Shown: positions 41,518 through 50,690 of the stretch, in pieces
How positions within the stretch are numbered: the first letter of the stretch is position 1
Layout of the letters: every line of letters begins with the position of its first letter
DNA from: Mesorhizobium sp. WSM3859
Lineage (GTDB): Bacteria; Pseudomonadota; Alphaproteobacteria; Rhizobiales; Rhizobiaceae
NCBI RefSeq assembly: GCF_002295065.1
Contig: NZ_NSGG01000014.1
Span: 142,498-206,497, forward strand
DNA: 64,000 bases
Direction of reading: 5' to 3'
Position numbers and translations under genes: made by a program
The notes under the pieces: generated by a model
Databases searched by the model: none
Seen by the model: the letters and a program-made list of their open reading frames with translations, nothing else
What the model was told of the DNA's origin: nothing

Positions 41518-42522
41518 ATGACCTACAAGGGAAAAAGGGTATTGGTCACTGGGGCTGATGGCTTCATAGGTTCGCATCTGACTGAAGCGCTGGTGCGCGG
41601 CGGGGCCGATGTGACGGCGTTGGCTCTCTACAATTCGTTCGACAGCCACGGGTGGCTGGATGATCTGCCTGACGAGATCCGAAGCCAACTCAAGCTCGTT
41701 CGCGGCGACGTCCGCGATAGTGCCTTCCTGAACCGGATCGTCCGCGGCCAAGCCGTCGTGTTTCATCTCGCCGCATTGATCGCCATTCCATACTCCTACG
41801 CGGCCGCCCAGTCCTATGTGGAGACCAACATCCTTGGCACCGTGAATGTGCTCGAGGCCGCCCGCCAGTGGGATACCGAGCGCGTCGTGCACACCTCGAC
41901 CAGCGAGGTGTATGGCACCGCCTTGACCATGCCGATCGGCGAAACCCACCCGCTGCAGGGCCAGTCGCCCTACTCAGCTTCCAAGATCGGAGCCGACATG
42001 ATGGCGGAGTCCTACGCCCGCTCGTTCGATGTTCCGGTCGTGGTGCTTCGCCCATTCAACACATTCGGGCCACGGCAAAGCGAACGCGCGATTGTTCCGA
42101 GCCTCATCAGGCAGGCCATCGACCCCAAGTGCCAGGCCATCATGGTGGGGGATACCAGCCCGGTTCGCGACCTTACCTTTGTCAAAGACACGGCTGCGGC
42201 CTTTCTCAGCGCAGGCTCCGCCTCCCTCGAATTCGGCCATGCCTACAACGCCGGAAGCCAGCGCGCCGTCACCATATCCGACGTGCTGGACCTTGTGCTG
42301 GAGTTGAGCGGCTCCAACAAGCCTGTCCATCGTGACGAGAGCCGGCTGCGCCCGCAAAATTCCGAGGTCCGGGCACTGCTGGCGGATTCTTCTCGGCTTG
42401 AGAGAGCAACAGGATGGAGGGCTCAAACGGACTTGCGCGAAGGCCTGAGACGAACCATCGCATGGTGGCGCGCGCGCCTAAGCGAGGGCCGGGTACGGCA
42501 AGAGATGAGCTACATGACATGA
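41518..42522 (+). CDS. NAD-dependent 4,6-dehydratase/epimerase, LegB-like
   Basis: A 334-residue extended short-chain dehydrogenase. The NAD-binding motif is TGADGFIGSHL near 11-21. The catalytic triad is in HTSTSEVYG and YSASKIGADM (Y-x3-K). VLRPFNTFGPRQSERAIVPSLI resembles LegB-type UDP-HexNAc 4,6-dehydratases. With the aminotransferase this would make a UDP-4-amino-4,6-dideoxy sugar. ATG 41518 is used; the frame upstream shadows the sugar transferase. Its end overlaps the propeller gene start by 4 bases (ATGA). Confidence 0.85.
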   Translation: MTYKGKRVLVTGADGFIGSHLTEALVRGGADVTALALYNSFDSHGWLDDLPDEIRSQLKLVRGDVRDSAFLNRIVRGQAVVFHLAALIAIPYSYAAAQSYVETNILGTVNVLEAARQWDTERVVHTSTSEVYGTALTMPIGETHPLQGQSPYSASKIGADMMAESYARSFDVPVVVLRPFNTFGPRQSERAIVPSLIRQAIDPKCQAIMVGDTSPVRDLTFVKDTAAAFLSAGSASLEFGHAYNAGSQRAVTISDVLDLVLELSGSNKPVHRDESRLRPQNSEVRALLADSSRLERATGWRAQTDLREGLRRTIAWWRARLSEGRVRQEMSYMT

Positions 42523-43787
42523 GGTTTCCCGTACTTTCCGCTGCAGTGCTGCTGGTTTGCGTTGCCGCATTTGTCGGCCTGCGGGCGAACGGGGGTCAGG
42601 CGAGCCACACGCCCGTCGGCTTCGTGGCTCCCGTGGCGATGGATCTGCCTGACTATCTTCGTCCCGCCACCGATCCCGCATTCGGCACAAGCGTCGTTCG
42701 CGTCTCCAAGCCTGGCCCTCTTGGAAATGGCGTCGTGTGCGGGCCCAAATATTGCAGCCATCGCTATTCGAGCGCTCAAGCCTGGAACGCGGACCAGACA
42801 CTGCTCCTGCTAGACAACGGCTGCAACGGAATGTGCTTTCTCGACGGGCACACCTACGAGGCGCTGTTTTGGCGCAAACGAGGGGGCGAGTGCGAGTGGC
42901 ATCCCCGAAATGCCGAATTGATGATCTGTGTTCAGGACCGGGCTGTCTCAACCTGGGCGCCAAGGACCAACCACGAAGACGTCCTTTTCACATCGCCCGA
43001 CTACCACGATCTGCAATTCGGCCCGTCGAAGGGCAATCCCAGCCGGGACGGCAGCCGCATCGCGGTCCGCGCGGTCCGCAAGGACGGCGCGGACGTCGTT
43101 TTTGCGTATGATCTGATTCAGCGCCGGAAGTTTCCGGACATCGACCTTGCTCAAGTCCCTGGAACGACCAGTTCCTGCACGATCTCACCACTTGGAACGA
43201 CTATTCTGTGCTCACCAAACCGTATTGACGGTACACAACAAAGGGTAATTTTTGCCGTTGATGGCACCTTGCTTCAGAGATGGACAGAAAATCATCGGCC
43301 CGGTCACGGTGACGTTACGCTCGACGAGGACGGAAGCGAAGTCTTGGTTGGGATCAGCAAATCAGATCCAGACAGGTATCACATAATCAAGCGCAGGCTG
43401 TCGGACGGGAAAGTCACTTCCCTTACCGCGTTCGGCCTGGCCGAACATGTATCGACCCGCGCACTGAACAGGCCAGGATGGTCATTCGTAAGCTACGGCG
43501 GCGATCCAGACGAGATATCGGCCAATCCGACCTGGGCTCCCTATGCTCGCGAGATCGTTGCGCTTCGTACCGATGGCAGCGGTGCCGTTCGGCGCATTGC
43601 GCAGACACGAAATGTTCCATTCGACTATTGGAGCGAAACACATGCCTCGCCCTCTCCTGATGGCTCACAGGTAATCTGGTCAAGCAATTGGGGCGTGCCG
43701 GGCGGGCCGGTTTACGAGTTCGTCACCCGTCTTGACTGGCCCGAACAACGCAACCCGAAGGAGGTTGTTGCGAATGGTCAACCTTAA
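42519..43787 (+). CDS. secreted beta-propeller-like protein of unknown function
   Basis: A 422-residue protein with an N-terminal signal or anchor (MRFPVLSAAVLLVCVAAFVGL). It then has repeats of beta-strand blocks typical of TolB/WD40-like propellers, for example NPSRDGSRIAVRAV, SPLGTTILCSPNR, DEDGSEVLVGIS and SPSPDGSQVIWSS. Several cysteines (CGPKYCSH, NGCNGMCF, CEWH) suggest disulfides in the periplasm. I do not recognise a named family. Its coupling on both sides, to the dehydratase and to exoF, argues for a role in export or handling of the polysaccharide. Confidence 0.72.
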   Translation: MRFPVLSAAVLLVCVAAFVGLRANGGQASHTPVGFVAPVAMDLPDYLRPATDPAFGTSVVRVSKPGPLGNGVVCGPKYCSHRYSSAQAWNADQTLLLLDNGCNGMCFLDGHTYEALFWRKRGGECEWHPRNAELMICVQDRAVSTWAPRTNHEDVLFTSPDYHDLQFGPSKGNPSRDGSRIAVRAVRKDGADVVFAYDLIQRRKFPDIDLAQVPGTTSSCTISPLGTTILCSPNRIDGTQQRVIFAVDGTLLQRWTENHRPGHGDVTLDEDGSEVLVGISKSDPDRYHIIKRRLSDGKVTSLTAFGLAEHVSTRALNRPGWSFVSYGGDPDEISANPTWAPYAREIVALRTDGSGAVRRIAQTRNVPFDYWSETHASPSPDGSQVIWSSNWGVPGGPVYEFVTRLDWPEQRNPKEVVANGQP

Positions 43788-45036
43788 CCGGTCTTTTCTC
43801 GCAGCTCTTGCTCTGCTGGGCGCTCTGCCGATGGCCGCGGCAGCCGATCCGTCAACACCTTATCGGATTTCGCCGGGCGACACGGTCGAAATCGGAATAA
43901 CCTCCATTCCCGACCGGACGCAGCGTGCCGTTGTCCAGATGGATGGCACGATCGTGCTGCCTGAGGCCGGCGCCGTCTCGGTCGGCGGTCTGACGCCACC
44001 CGAATTGCAGAGCCGTATGCAAGCGATCCTGCCGACCAAGATCTTCCACATCCGCATGCCCGATGGCCGCGAACAGATGGCCGTCGTCAGGCCGAGCGAC
44101 GTCACGGCGATCATCGCCGAGTATCGCCCGATCTATGTGACCGGCGATGTGCTTACCCCCGGACAGCAGGTCTACCGCCCGCTGATGACCGTGCGCCAGG
44201 CGATCGCGGTGGCCGGCGGTTTCAGCCTCTTGCGGGCGCGCGCCAACCAGGCGGGTCCGGATCCGACGGATCTGCGACGCGATTACGAGATGATCTGGGG
44301 AGAATACACCAGGGATTACTTCCACAGCGCGCGCCTGCGGGCCGAGCTCGACAAGCAGGAAAGCTTCGACACGCAGCCTCCGCAAGGATCGCCGCTTTCC
44401 CCTACGCTCGCGGCGGGGATAGCAAAGGCTGAAGCGGAAGCGCTCAAACTCTCCCTGGAGAATTTTCAGCAGGAGCAGAGCTTTGTCGAAAAGGGCGCCA
44501 AGGATGCGGCGGCGCAGATCGAGACGCTGATGAAGCGCGCGCAGGATGAAGCGGATGCCGTCAAGGCCGATGAAGAGGACCTGGAGCAGGTCACCAAGGC
44601 GTTCAAGGCCGGAAACCTGACCAACAACAGGCTCGCCGATGTCCGGCGCGCCGTCCTGCTTTCGTCCAGCCGGGCGCTGGAAACATCGGTCGAACTGATG
44701 AGAACGAAGCGCCAGCAGGAAGACTTTGCCAGGCAGATGGAGCGCAATGAGAACCAAAGGCGCATCGGTCTGCTGAACGAATTGCGGGACACCGAGGTGC
44801 GGCTGGCCGACATCGGCACAAGGCTTCGCGCCGCAAGTCAGAAGTTGCAGCCCCTGGGTGCCACCGCCGCGCCTCTTTCCATTGCCGGCGAGACCGTTCG
44901 AGCCCAAATGACGATCGTTCGCAATGTCGATGGACAATGGCGCAAGCAGGCTGCCGACGAGGATGCCGAGGTGGCACCGGGAGATACGATCGAGGTCAGG
45001 TTCAGCAACGAATTGGAGAGCGCGGCGGCGCAATAG
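43774..45036 (+). CDS. exoF: polysaccharide export protein, ExoF-like
   Basis: A 420-residue periplasmic or outer-membrane export protein, very close to the length of Sinorhizobium ExoF. The signal peptide is MVNLNRSFLAALALLGALPMAAAA. The poly-export domain follows (YRISPGDTVEIGI, AVVQMDGTIVLPEAGAVSVGGLTPPEL). Then comes an SLBB-like part (IYVTGDVLTPGQQVYRPLMTVRQAIAVAGGF). The C-terminal half is a long coiled coil (about 230-370), as in ExoF and unlike plain Wza. GAAGGAGG precedes ATG 43774, which lies inside the end of the propeller gene. Confidence 0.87.
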   Translation: MVNLNRSFLAALALLGALPMAAAADPSTPYRISPGDTVEIGITSIPDRTQRAVVQMDGTIVLPEAGAVSVGGLTPPELQSRMQAILPTKIFHIRMPDGREQMAVVRPSDVTAIIAEYRPIYVTGDVLTPGQQVYRPLMTVRQAIAVAGGFSLLRARANQAGPDPTDLRRDYEMIWGEYTRDYFHSARLRAELDKQESFDTQPPQGSPLSPTLAAGIAKAEAEALKLSLENFQQEQSFVEKGAKDAAAQIETLMKRAQDEADAVKADEEDLEQVTKAFKAGNLTNNRLADVRRAVLLSSSRALETSVELMRTKRQQEDFARQMERNENQRRIGLLNELRDTEVRLADIGTRLRAASQKLQPLGATAAPLSIAGETVRAQMTIVRNVDGQWRKQAADEDAEVAPGDTIEVRFSNELESAAAQ

Positions 45037-45093
45037 CACCGGCGCGCCTCTGCACCATTCGGCGATCGCTGGGTCCGGTTGTGGAGGCAAGTC

Positions 45094-45786
45094 TTGAGCC
45101 AGGACATCGATGTCGCGGACGCCTATAGCAGAGGCAGCGCGGTCTTCATGGGAATGGAGATGCTTGTCGCGTCCGGTGCGCTTGTTCCAAGGCCGGAGAC
45201 GGAGTTGTTAGGTTCGACCGCCGTCGAAGTATTGCATCAAATGAACCTGCCGGCGCCCCGCGTTATCGACATGTGCTGCGGGGCCGGCAATCTGGCTTGT
45301 GCCATCGCCTATCAGGTTCCCACGGCGCGGATCTGGGCAAGCGATCTTACCGATGGATGTGTCGCCGTGGCGTGCCGGAATGCCGTCCACCATGGGCTGG
45401 CCGATCGGGTGTCGGTTCACCAGGGCGATCTGTTCGAAGCTCTCTCCCCGCTGGTGCCTCACGGTTCGATCGACGTCGTCGTTTGCAATCCGCCCTACAT
45501 CTCTGAGAAACGGCTTGAGGGTGATCGCTCTCACCTGATTGCCCTTGAGCCGCGCGAGGCTTTTGCGGCTGGTCCTTACGGCATTGCCATCCACATGCGC
45601 GTTGTGAAGGATGCCTTGCGGTATCTGCGGCCCGGCGGCGCCCTCCTGTTCGAGGTTGGCCTTGGCCAGGACCGCCAGGTCGCAAGCCTGTTGGAGCGCA
45701 GCAGGAGCTATGAGGACATCCGTGCCGTCAGCAACCGCGCCGGCGAGGCACGCGTCGTGCTCGGATACGCCAAGCCGCAGCCTTGA
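45094..45786 (+). CDS. PrmC/HemK-like methyltransferase, TTG start
   Basis: A 230-residue SAM-dependent methyltransferase. VIDMCCGAGNLACAIAY (motif I) and VVVCNPPYISEKRLEG are seen, the latter with the N-P-P-Y signature of enzymes that methylate amide or amino nitrogens, such as PrmC on glutamine. True PrmC is about 280 residues with a helical N-domain, which is missing here, so the target is likely different. GGAGG at 45083-45087 sits 6 bases before TTG 45094, which I take as the start; TTG 45079 is an alternative. It is the last gene of the operon and convergent with the carrier protein gene. Confidence 0.78.
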   Translation: MSQDIDVADAYSRGSAVFMGMEMLVASGALVPRPETELLGSTAVEVLHQMNLPAPRVIDMCCGAGNLACAIAYQVPTARIWASDLTDGCVAVACRNAVHHGLADRVSVHQGDLFEALSPLVPHGSIDVVVCNPPYISEKRLEGDRSHLIALEPREAFAAGPYGIAIHMRVVKDALRYLRPGGALLFEVGLGQDRQVASLLERSRSYEDIRAVSNRAGEARVVLGYAKPQP

Positions 45787-45804
45787 GCGCCTCGCAGATG
45801 GTGC

Positions 45805-46080
45805 TCATCCCCTCTTGCGGGCGATGAACTGCGCTATTCCCTGGATGGAATCGAGGTTCTCCGGGAGCAGCTCACTGTCTTCCACGGCGATGCCAAAAGT
45901 CTCTTCGACGAAACCGATGATCTCGAGCACGCCGGTGGAATCGACGATGCCCTGATCGAGCAGCGATTCCGTGGCGCTGAGCGATCTCACGTCGGCGATG
46001 TAGAAGTTCGAAGCCAGGAAATCGCGAATTTGTTTGGTGTAAATGTCGCCCGCGGGCTTCGTTGCCAAGAAACTATCCAT
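45805..46080 (-). CDS. acyl carrier protein (stand-alone)
   Basis: A 91-residue carrier protein. The phosphopantetheine serine is in LLDQGIVDSTGVLEIIGFVEE near 41-61 (D-S), followed by the acidic helix FGIAVEDSELLPENLDSIQGIAQFI. GGAGGG precedes ATG 46080; an ATG further upstream (46119) has no site. It is the last gene of the minus-strand synthetase operon and probably receives the acyl or aminoacyl group from the AMP ligase just upstream. Confidence 0.88.
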   Translation of the reverse strand: MDSFLATKPAGDIYTKQIRDFLASNFYIADVRSLSATESLLDQGIVDSTGVLEIIGFVEETFGIAVEDSELLPENLDSIQGIAQFIARKRG

Positions 46081-46129
46081 AACCCACCCTCCGATAAAAA
46101 CTGAATAGGTCCGCGCCATTCAACAGGCG

Positions 46130-47683
46130 CTACGAAAGAGCCACCTTCTTGAGTTTCCCTGTATCCGTCCTCGGCAGGCTGGGAACGATGACGATAGACT
46201 TCGGGACCATGAAGTTCTCCAGCCGCTTCTGGCATTCCATCTGAAGCTGCCGCTCGCCGACAATGTGGCCTTGCTCGATCACGACGAAAGCCTTTACGGC
46301 CTGGCCGAGAAGCTCGTCAGGCACGCCAACCACGGCAGCCTCCTTGACGCCCGGAATGTTCACCAGCACGTTTTCGACCTCCTTGGGCGCGACCTTCTCG
46401 CCCCGCGATTTTATGATCTCGTCGCCGCGGCCGATGAAATAGAGATAGCCCTCCTCATCCATCCGGCAGTAGTCGCCGGTGTAGAGCACCTGCTCGCCCG
46501 GCAAGGGGCCGGGCTTGAGTTTCCTGGCGGTCGCTTCCGGTTTGCCCCAGTAGCCTTTCATCACCGTCGCGCCGCGGATGACAAGCTGGCCGACGATCCC
46601 AGGCTCGACCCGTTGGTCGTTGTCGTCGACGATCCACATCTCGGTGTTCGGGATCGCAATCCCGACGCTCAGCGGTTTTCGTTCGAGATCTGCCGGCGGC
46701 AGATAGGTGCAGCGCTTGCATTCGGTGAGCCCGTACATCGAATAGATTCGGGCGCCCTTAAACAGATCCCTGAGCATGGCGATGTGCTTGAGCGGCAAAG
46801 CGGCGGCGGTGTTGGTGACATAGCGGATGCTCGAGAAGTCGTGGTCCTTCAGCGACTTGAGCTCCGCCAGCGAGGCGAAGATCGTGGGCACGCCGGGAAA
46901 ACCCGTGATCTTCTCGTCCTTGATGATCTGAAGGATCTGCGCCGGGAAGGCGAAGGAGCGTTCGAGAACGAGCCGGGCGCCGGTGCGGAATGCCATCAGC
47001 ATCTGGTAGAGGCCGTAGTCGAAGGCGAGAGGCAGGACGTTGAGGATCACCTCGTCCTCGCGAAGCTCCAGATATGACGCGATCGAGGTGCATGCGGCGG
47101 TCATGTTTCGGTGTGTCAGCATCACGCCTTTGGGTTCGCCCGTGGATCCGGACGTGTAGATGATGGCGGCGAGATCGATGTCGATCGATTTGCGTTCCGG
47201 CGCGGCCGGCGTTCTTTCGGCGGCCGTTTCCCAGCGTATCGCGAAGGGCAGTCGGCTGAGCTCGTCGTCCTCGATCGGTCCTGACACGATCACCTGGCGC
47301 AACGAGCGACACGTGTGCGCCGGCCCGCTGAACACTGAGCGCAGATGCTGGTCGGTGATCAGCGCCGCCGGCCGGCAATCGTTCAGCAGGTAGTCGAGCT
47401 TATCGCTTTTGGTAAGCGGGTTCACGATGCACACGACGGCGTTTGCCTTCAGCACCGCCCAGAAGCTGACAACCGTCTCGACCGTGTTGTCGGCGAAAAT
47501 CATCACCCGATCGCCGCGTTGCACGCCGGCTGTTGCCAGACATTGTGCCATCCCGTTGGAACGCTCGTCGATTTCGGCGTAGGTGACGCGCCGCCCGTTG
47601 CAGACCAGCGCCACCTTGTCGCCGAGCCGGCCGGCCGAGTGGATCAGATAATCATGCAGGAGCGGTACGGCGCCGTGGATCAT
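46130..47683 (-). CDS. AMP-dependent acyl/aryl-CoA synthetase-like ligase
   Basis: A 517-residue adenylate-forming enzyme. The ATP loop is IIYTSGSTGEPKGVMLT (175-190), then MYGLTECKRC (A5), YTGDYCRMDEEGYLYFIGR (A7/A8) and the catalytic lysine in RTDTGKLKK near 510. It has no carrier domain of its own, so it should load CoA or the neighbouring free carrier protein. It resembles the acyl-CoA ligases found with asparagine-synthase paralogues in exosortase-type polysaccharide loci, though no exosortase is present here. ATG 47683 overlaps the stop of the amidotransferase gene by 4 bases; GGGAG lies upstream. Confidence 0.88.
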   Translation of the reverse strand: MIHGAVPLLHDYLIHSAGRLGDKVALVCNGRRVTYAEIDERSNGMAQCLATAGVQRGDRVMIFADNTVETVVSFWAVLKANAVVCIVNPLTKSDKLDYLLNDCRPAALITDQHLRSVFSGPAHTCRSLRQVIVSGPIEDDELSRLPFAIRWETAAERTPAAPERKSIDIDLAAIIYTSGSTGEPKGVMLTHRNMTAACTSIASYLELREDEVILNVLPLAFDYGLYQMLMAFRTGARLVLERSFAFPAQILQIIKDEKITGFPGVPTIFASLAELKSLKDHDFSSIRYVTNTAAALPLKHIAMLRDLFKGARIYSMYGLTECKRCTYLPPADLERKPLSVGIAIPNTEMWIVDDNDQRVEPGIVGQLVIRGATVMKGYWGKPEATARKLKPGPLPGEQVLYTGDYCRMDEEGYLYFIGRGDEIIKSRGEKVAPKEVENVLVNIPGVKEAAVVGVPDELLGQAVKAFVVIEQGHIVGERQLQMECQKRLENFMVPKSIVIVPSLPRTDTGKLKKVALS

Positions 47684-49701
47684 GCCAGCTCCCTTTCGCG
47701 ATGCTCGTAATCGACATCGATGCTGAGATCCGGCCTTGTCGCGCCGGTAGGATGACTTGCGACAAATTGCTGGTGCAGAAGCTGCGTCGAGAGCACGCCG
47801 ACCAGGGCCATGTTGTCGGAATTCGACATGTCGCCCTCGCCGGTTCGAGCCCGGCACTTTCCGACCAGCCGGCTCACCGACTGGGGATCGAAGACGCCGG
47901 ATGCCCGCACTGCCGTTTCGGACAGGGCATCACCAATGTAGGCAGGCGCGCCGTCGGCAAAGAAACTCATCGCATTCGGCGCCCGGTAGGGCTGCTTCTT
48001 CCGGGCGACAACCTCAGGCGGCAGGATAGGCGCCGCGACGCGCTTCAGCACGTGCTTCTCGTCGAGGCCGCGCAGCTTGTAGGAATCCGGAAGCGCATTC
48101 GCCAAGGTAACGACATTGTCGTCGAGGAAGGGAAAGCGGCCCTCGATGGAGTGAGCCATCAGCATTCTGTCGCCTTGCGAGGAGAGCAGGTAGCCCGACA
48201 TCAGGGTTCGGATCTCTATATACTGGTCCTGGGCGAGGGGGCTCCAGCGTGGAAATTCGGCCGGCAGTGTCGAGATCAGTTCGCTCACCGTATCGCGGCG
48301 TTCGGAGGCAGCCCGCATATCGGCGCAGAACAAGCGCTTGATGGCAGCGGTCGTGCGCCAGCGCGTATCATGCGCAAATCCGGCCTCGGCATGCGCCTCG
48401 ATATTGCGGCCGAAGAACTGGCGGGCCAGTGCCTGCTGATGGACCGGTGAGCGTGACAGATACGGATAGAGCCGTTCGAGCAAGCGGGCGCGCCTTGTCG
48501 ACGCCGGCTGGCGCCCCCAGAAGCGGCGAACCTTGCCCTCGCGGAACAGGTCATAACCCGCAAACATCTCGTCAGCGCCTTCGCCGGTCAGCACGACTTT
48601 GATGCCGCGTTCCCGCACGAGCCTTGACAGCAGGAAGAGTGGCGCTGGCGCGGTCCTGAGGATTGGCCGCTCGGTGTGGCGGATCACCTCGGGAAAGACC
48701 GCGGCTATATCGCCGCGGGAAACAACTATTTCGTGGTGTTCGCTGCCCGTCGCGTGTGCGACGAGCCGCTGGAATTCGGTCTCGTCATATTCGGCATCCG
48801 CAAAACGCAGCGAGAAGGTCTGGAAGCGCTCGCCGGCGAAGCGCCTTCCAAGCGTGGCGACAAGGGAGCTGTCGAGCCCGCCTGACAGATAGCAGCCAAC
48901 CGGCACGTCAGCCTGCACGATTCGCAAGGCCGTGGCGCCTTCCAGCATCAGCCGCACTTCCTCCACCGCCTCGTCCCGGGAGCCGTTAAACCGGTCCTGG
49001 TCCTGACCCTGGATTTCCGGAAAGCGCGGTTGCCAGAATGGATGTTCTCGCGCCGCGCCTTTCTCGTAGAGGCGCACGTGTCCGGGCGGGAGTTCCCGGA
49101 TGCCCTGGAACACGTTCTGCGGGGCAACGGCCGTCCACATGGTGAAGGTCTGATCGATGCCCGCCGGATCGAACGCGCGCGGGATCGCGACCTCGGCGGC
49201 GAAAATCGCTTTGACTTCGCTGGCAAAGAACAGGCGGCCGCCATGCTCGCAAAAATGCAGCGGGCAAATGCCGTAGCGATCGCGTGACAGCACCAGCCGG
49301 CCTGCAGCCAGGTCCCAGATCGCCAACGCCCATTGGCCATTCATACGCTCGAAGGCTGCCTGGCCCCACTCCCGATAGGCGTGCAGGACTACTTCGGTAT
49401 CGCTGCGGGTGCGGAACCGATGGCCGAGGGCGAACAGCCTGTCGCGCAGCTCGAGATAGTTGAAAATCTCCCCGTTGAAGACGATCCACGCCGGACCATC
49501 GACGTCGGCAAGGGGCTGCTGTCCGTGTTTAAGATCGACGACCGACAAGCGGGCATGCGCCAGCCCGGCGCGTCTGTCGCGGTAGAGCCCCCGTTCGTCA
49601 GGACCGCGATGCGCAAGCGCGCCAGCCATGCGCAACAATGCTTCGCGCGAAGGCGGTTCCGCGGTGGCGTTCAGCGCCAGTATCCCGGCGATCCCGCACA
49701 T
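47680..49701 (-). CDS. asparagine-synthase-like glutamine amidotransferase (second copy)
   Basis: A 673-residue enzyme. The class II glutaminase domain begins MCGIAGIL with Cys2, followed by HRGPDERG and FNGEIFN. The synthetase domain has the SGGLDSS loop at 273-279 and VVLTGEGADEMFAGYD. It is the same architecture as the gene at 24030, but the sequence is clearly different, so it is not a recent duplicate. Placed between a NadE-like enzyme and an AMP ligase, it probably amidates an acid built on the carrier protein or an acidic sugar. It starts 5 bases after the NadE-like stop. Confidence 0.87.
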   Translation of the reverse strand: MCGIAGILALNATAEPPSREALLRMAGALAHRGPDERGLYRDRRAGLAHARLSVVDLKHGQQPLADVDGPAWIVFNGEIFNYLELRDRLFALGHRFRTRSDTEVVLHAYREWGQAAFERMNGQWALAIWDLAAGRLVLSRDRYGICPLHFCEHGGRLFFASEVKAIFAAEVAIPRAFDPAGIDQTFTMWTAVAPQNVFQGIRELPPGHVRLYEKGAAREHPFWQPRFPEIQGQDQDRFNGSRDEAVEEVRLMLEGATALRIVQADVPVGCYLSGGLDSSLVATLGRRFAGERFQTFSLRFADAEYDETEFQRLVAHATGSEHHEIVVSRGDIAAVFPEVIRHTERPILRTAPAPLFLLSRLVRERGIKVVLTGEGADEMFAGYDLFREGKVRRFWGRQPASTRRARLLERLYPYLSRSPVHQQALARQFFGRNIEAHAEAGFAHDTRWRTTAAIKRLFCADMRAASERRDTVSELISTLPAEFPRWSPLAQDQYIEIRTLMSGYLLSSQGDRMLMAHSIEGRFPFLDDNVVTLANALPDSYKLRGLDEKHVLKRVAAPILPPEVVARKKQPYRAPNAMSFFADGAPAYIGDALSETAVRASGVFDPQSVSRLVGKCRARTGEGDMSNSDNMALVGVLSTQLLHQQFVASHPTGATRPDLSIDVDYEHRERELA

Positions 49702-49706
49702 CGGCC

Positions 49707-50690
49707 TCAGTCCACATCCATCGGTACGGACGGCAAGGGCCGTGCATGCAGATAGCGTGCTGCCCGGCGCTTCGCTTCGATGTCCTTGAAGACCTTTTCA
49801 ACCTCGCCTCCGGTGAGGCCCGCAACGGCTGCGACCTCGTCGGCGCATAGCCCATGGTTGACGCCATAGAGGCATAGATCCGTCAGGTGATAAGGCAGCG
49901 CGAAGTAGAATTCCTCCTGGCTTTGCGCCATTGAGAATGTGTCGGTGGTCGGCGGCCTGCGGCGGATTTCCTCGTCCACACCGAGATAGTCAGCCAACTG
50001 GTAGACCTGTGTTTTGTACAGGTGCACGATTGGCATGACGTCGGCGATACCGTCACCTTGCTTGACGAAGAAACCCTGGTCGTATTCGAGCCGGTTCGGC
50101 GTTCCGGCAACAGCGTAGCCGAGGCGATCCGCATGATAATATTCGGTCATCTTGCGGATGCGCTGCTTGTAGTTGGTCGCGGCGACGATCTGCAGATAGG
50201 CTGTCAGGGGCAGCCGAACGGTGTTGACCTTGCCTTCCGGATCTTGAACCGTAAGACGAGTGATGTTGAGGCCTTGGCTCTCCAGAACCGAGGTCAGCAC
50301 CAGCTTGCACTTCCAACCTTCGCCAAACTCTGGAACGACGGCGCGGATCGCCTCGACTTGCCGGCGATAGGCGCCGATGGCATCCAGCGCCGGGGCGATG
50401 TCTTCAACCACAGTATCGATGCCTAGCTGAGCCGCGATCACGCGTCCGAGCCTCAGCGAGTCTCCCGAGGAGTCCCGCTCCGGCATGAAAAGTCCCAGCA
50501 CCTTGTCCCTTCCGAAGGCGCGAACGCATAAGGATGCGACCACGGAGCTGTCGATACCGCCTGATAGCCCGACCACCACGCCGCGCCGCCGAAGCGTGAC
50601 CAGAACCTGCTCGCGCGTCGAAGACACGATGCGGTCCGCCTCCGCGGCTGCGTCCAATGCCAGTGCTTCCTTGGTGAATCCCGAGATCAC
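49707..50690 (-). CDS. nadE: NAD synthase-like (NadE) ATP-pyrophosphatase
   Basis: A 327-residue protein with the N-type ATP pyrophosphatase loop VVGLSGGIDSSVVASL (39-54) and NadE-like segments GTPNRLEYDQGFFVKQGDGIADVMPIVHLYKTQVYQLA and RRPPTTDTFSMAQSQEEFYF. There is no glutaminase domain, so it would use ammonia. It may be a normal NAD synthase, but placement inside a synthetase operon suggests a paralogue that amidates another acyl-adenylate. The start is GTG 50690, overlapping the stop of the large synthetase gene (GTGA). Confidence 0.82.
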   Translation of the reverse strand: MISGFTKEALALDAAAEADRIVSSTREQVLVTLRRRGVVVGLSGGIDSSVVASLCVRAFGRDKVLGLFMPERDSSGDSLRLGRVIAAQLGIDTVVEDIAPALDAIGAYRRQVEAIRAVVPEFGEGWKCKLVLTSVLESQGLNITRLTVQDPEGKVNTVRLPLTAYLQIVAATNYKQRIRKMTEYYHADRLGYAVAGTPNRLEYDQGFFVKQGDGIADVMPIVHLYKTQVYQLADYLGVDEEIRRRPPTTDTFSMAQSQEEFYFALPYHLTDLCLYGVNHGLCADEVAAVAGLTGGEVEKVFKDIEAKRRAARYLHARPLPSVPMDVD

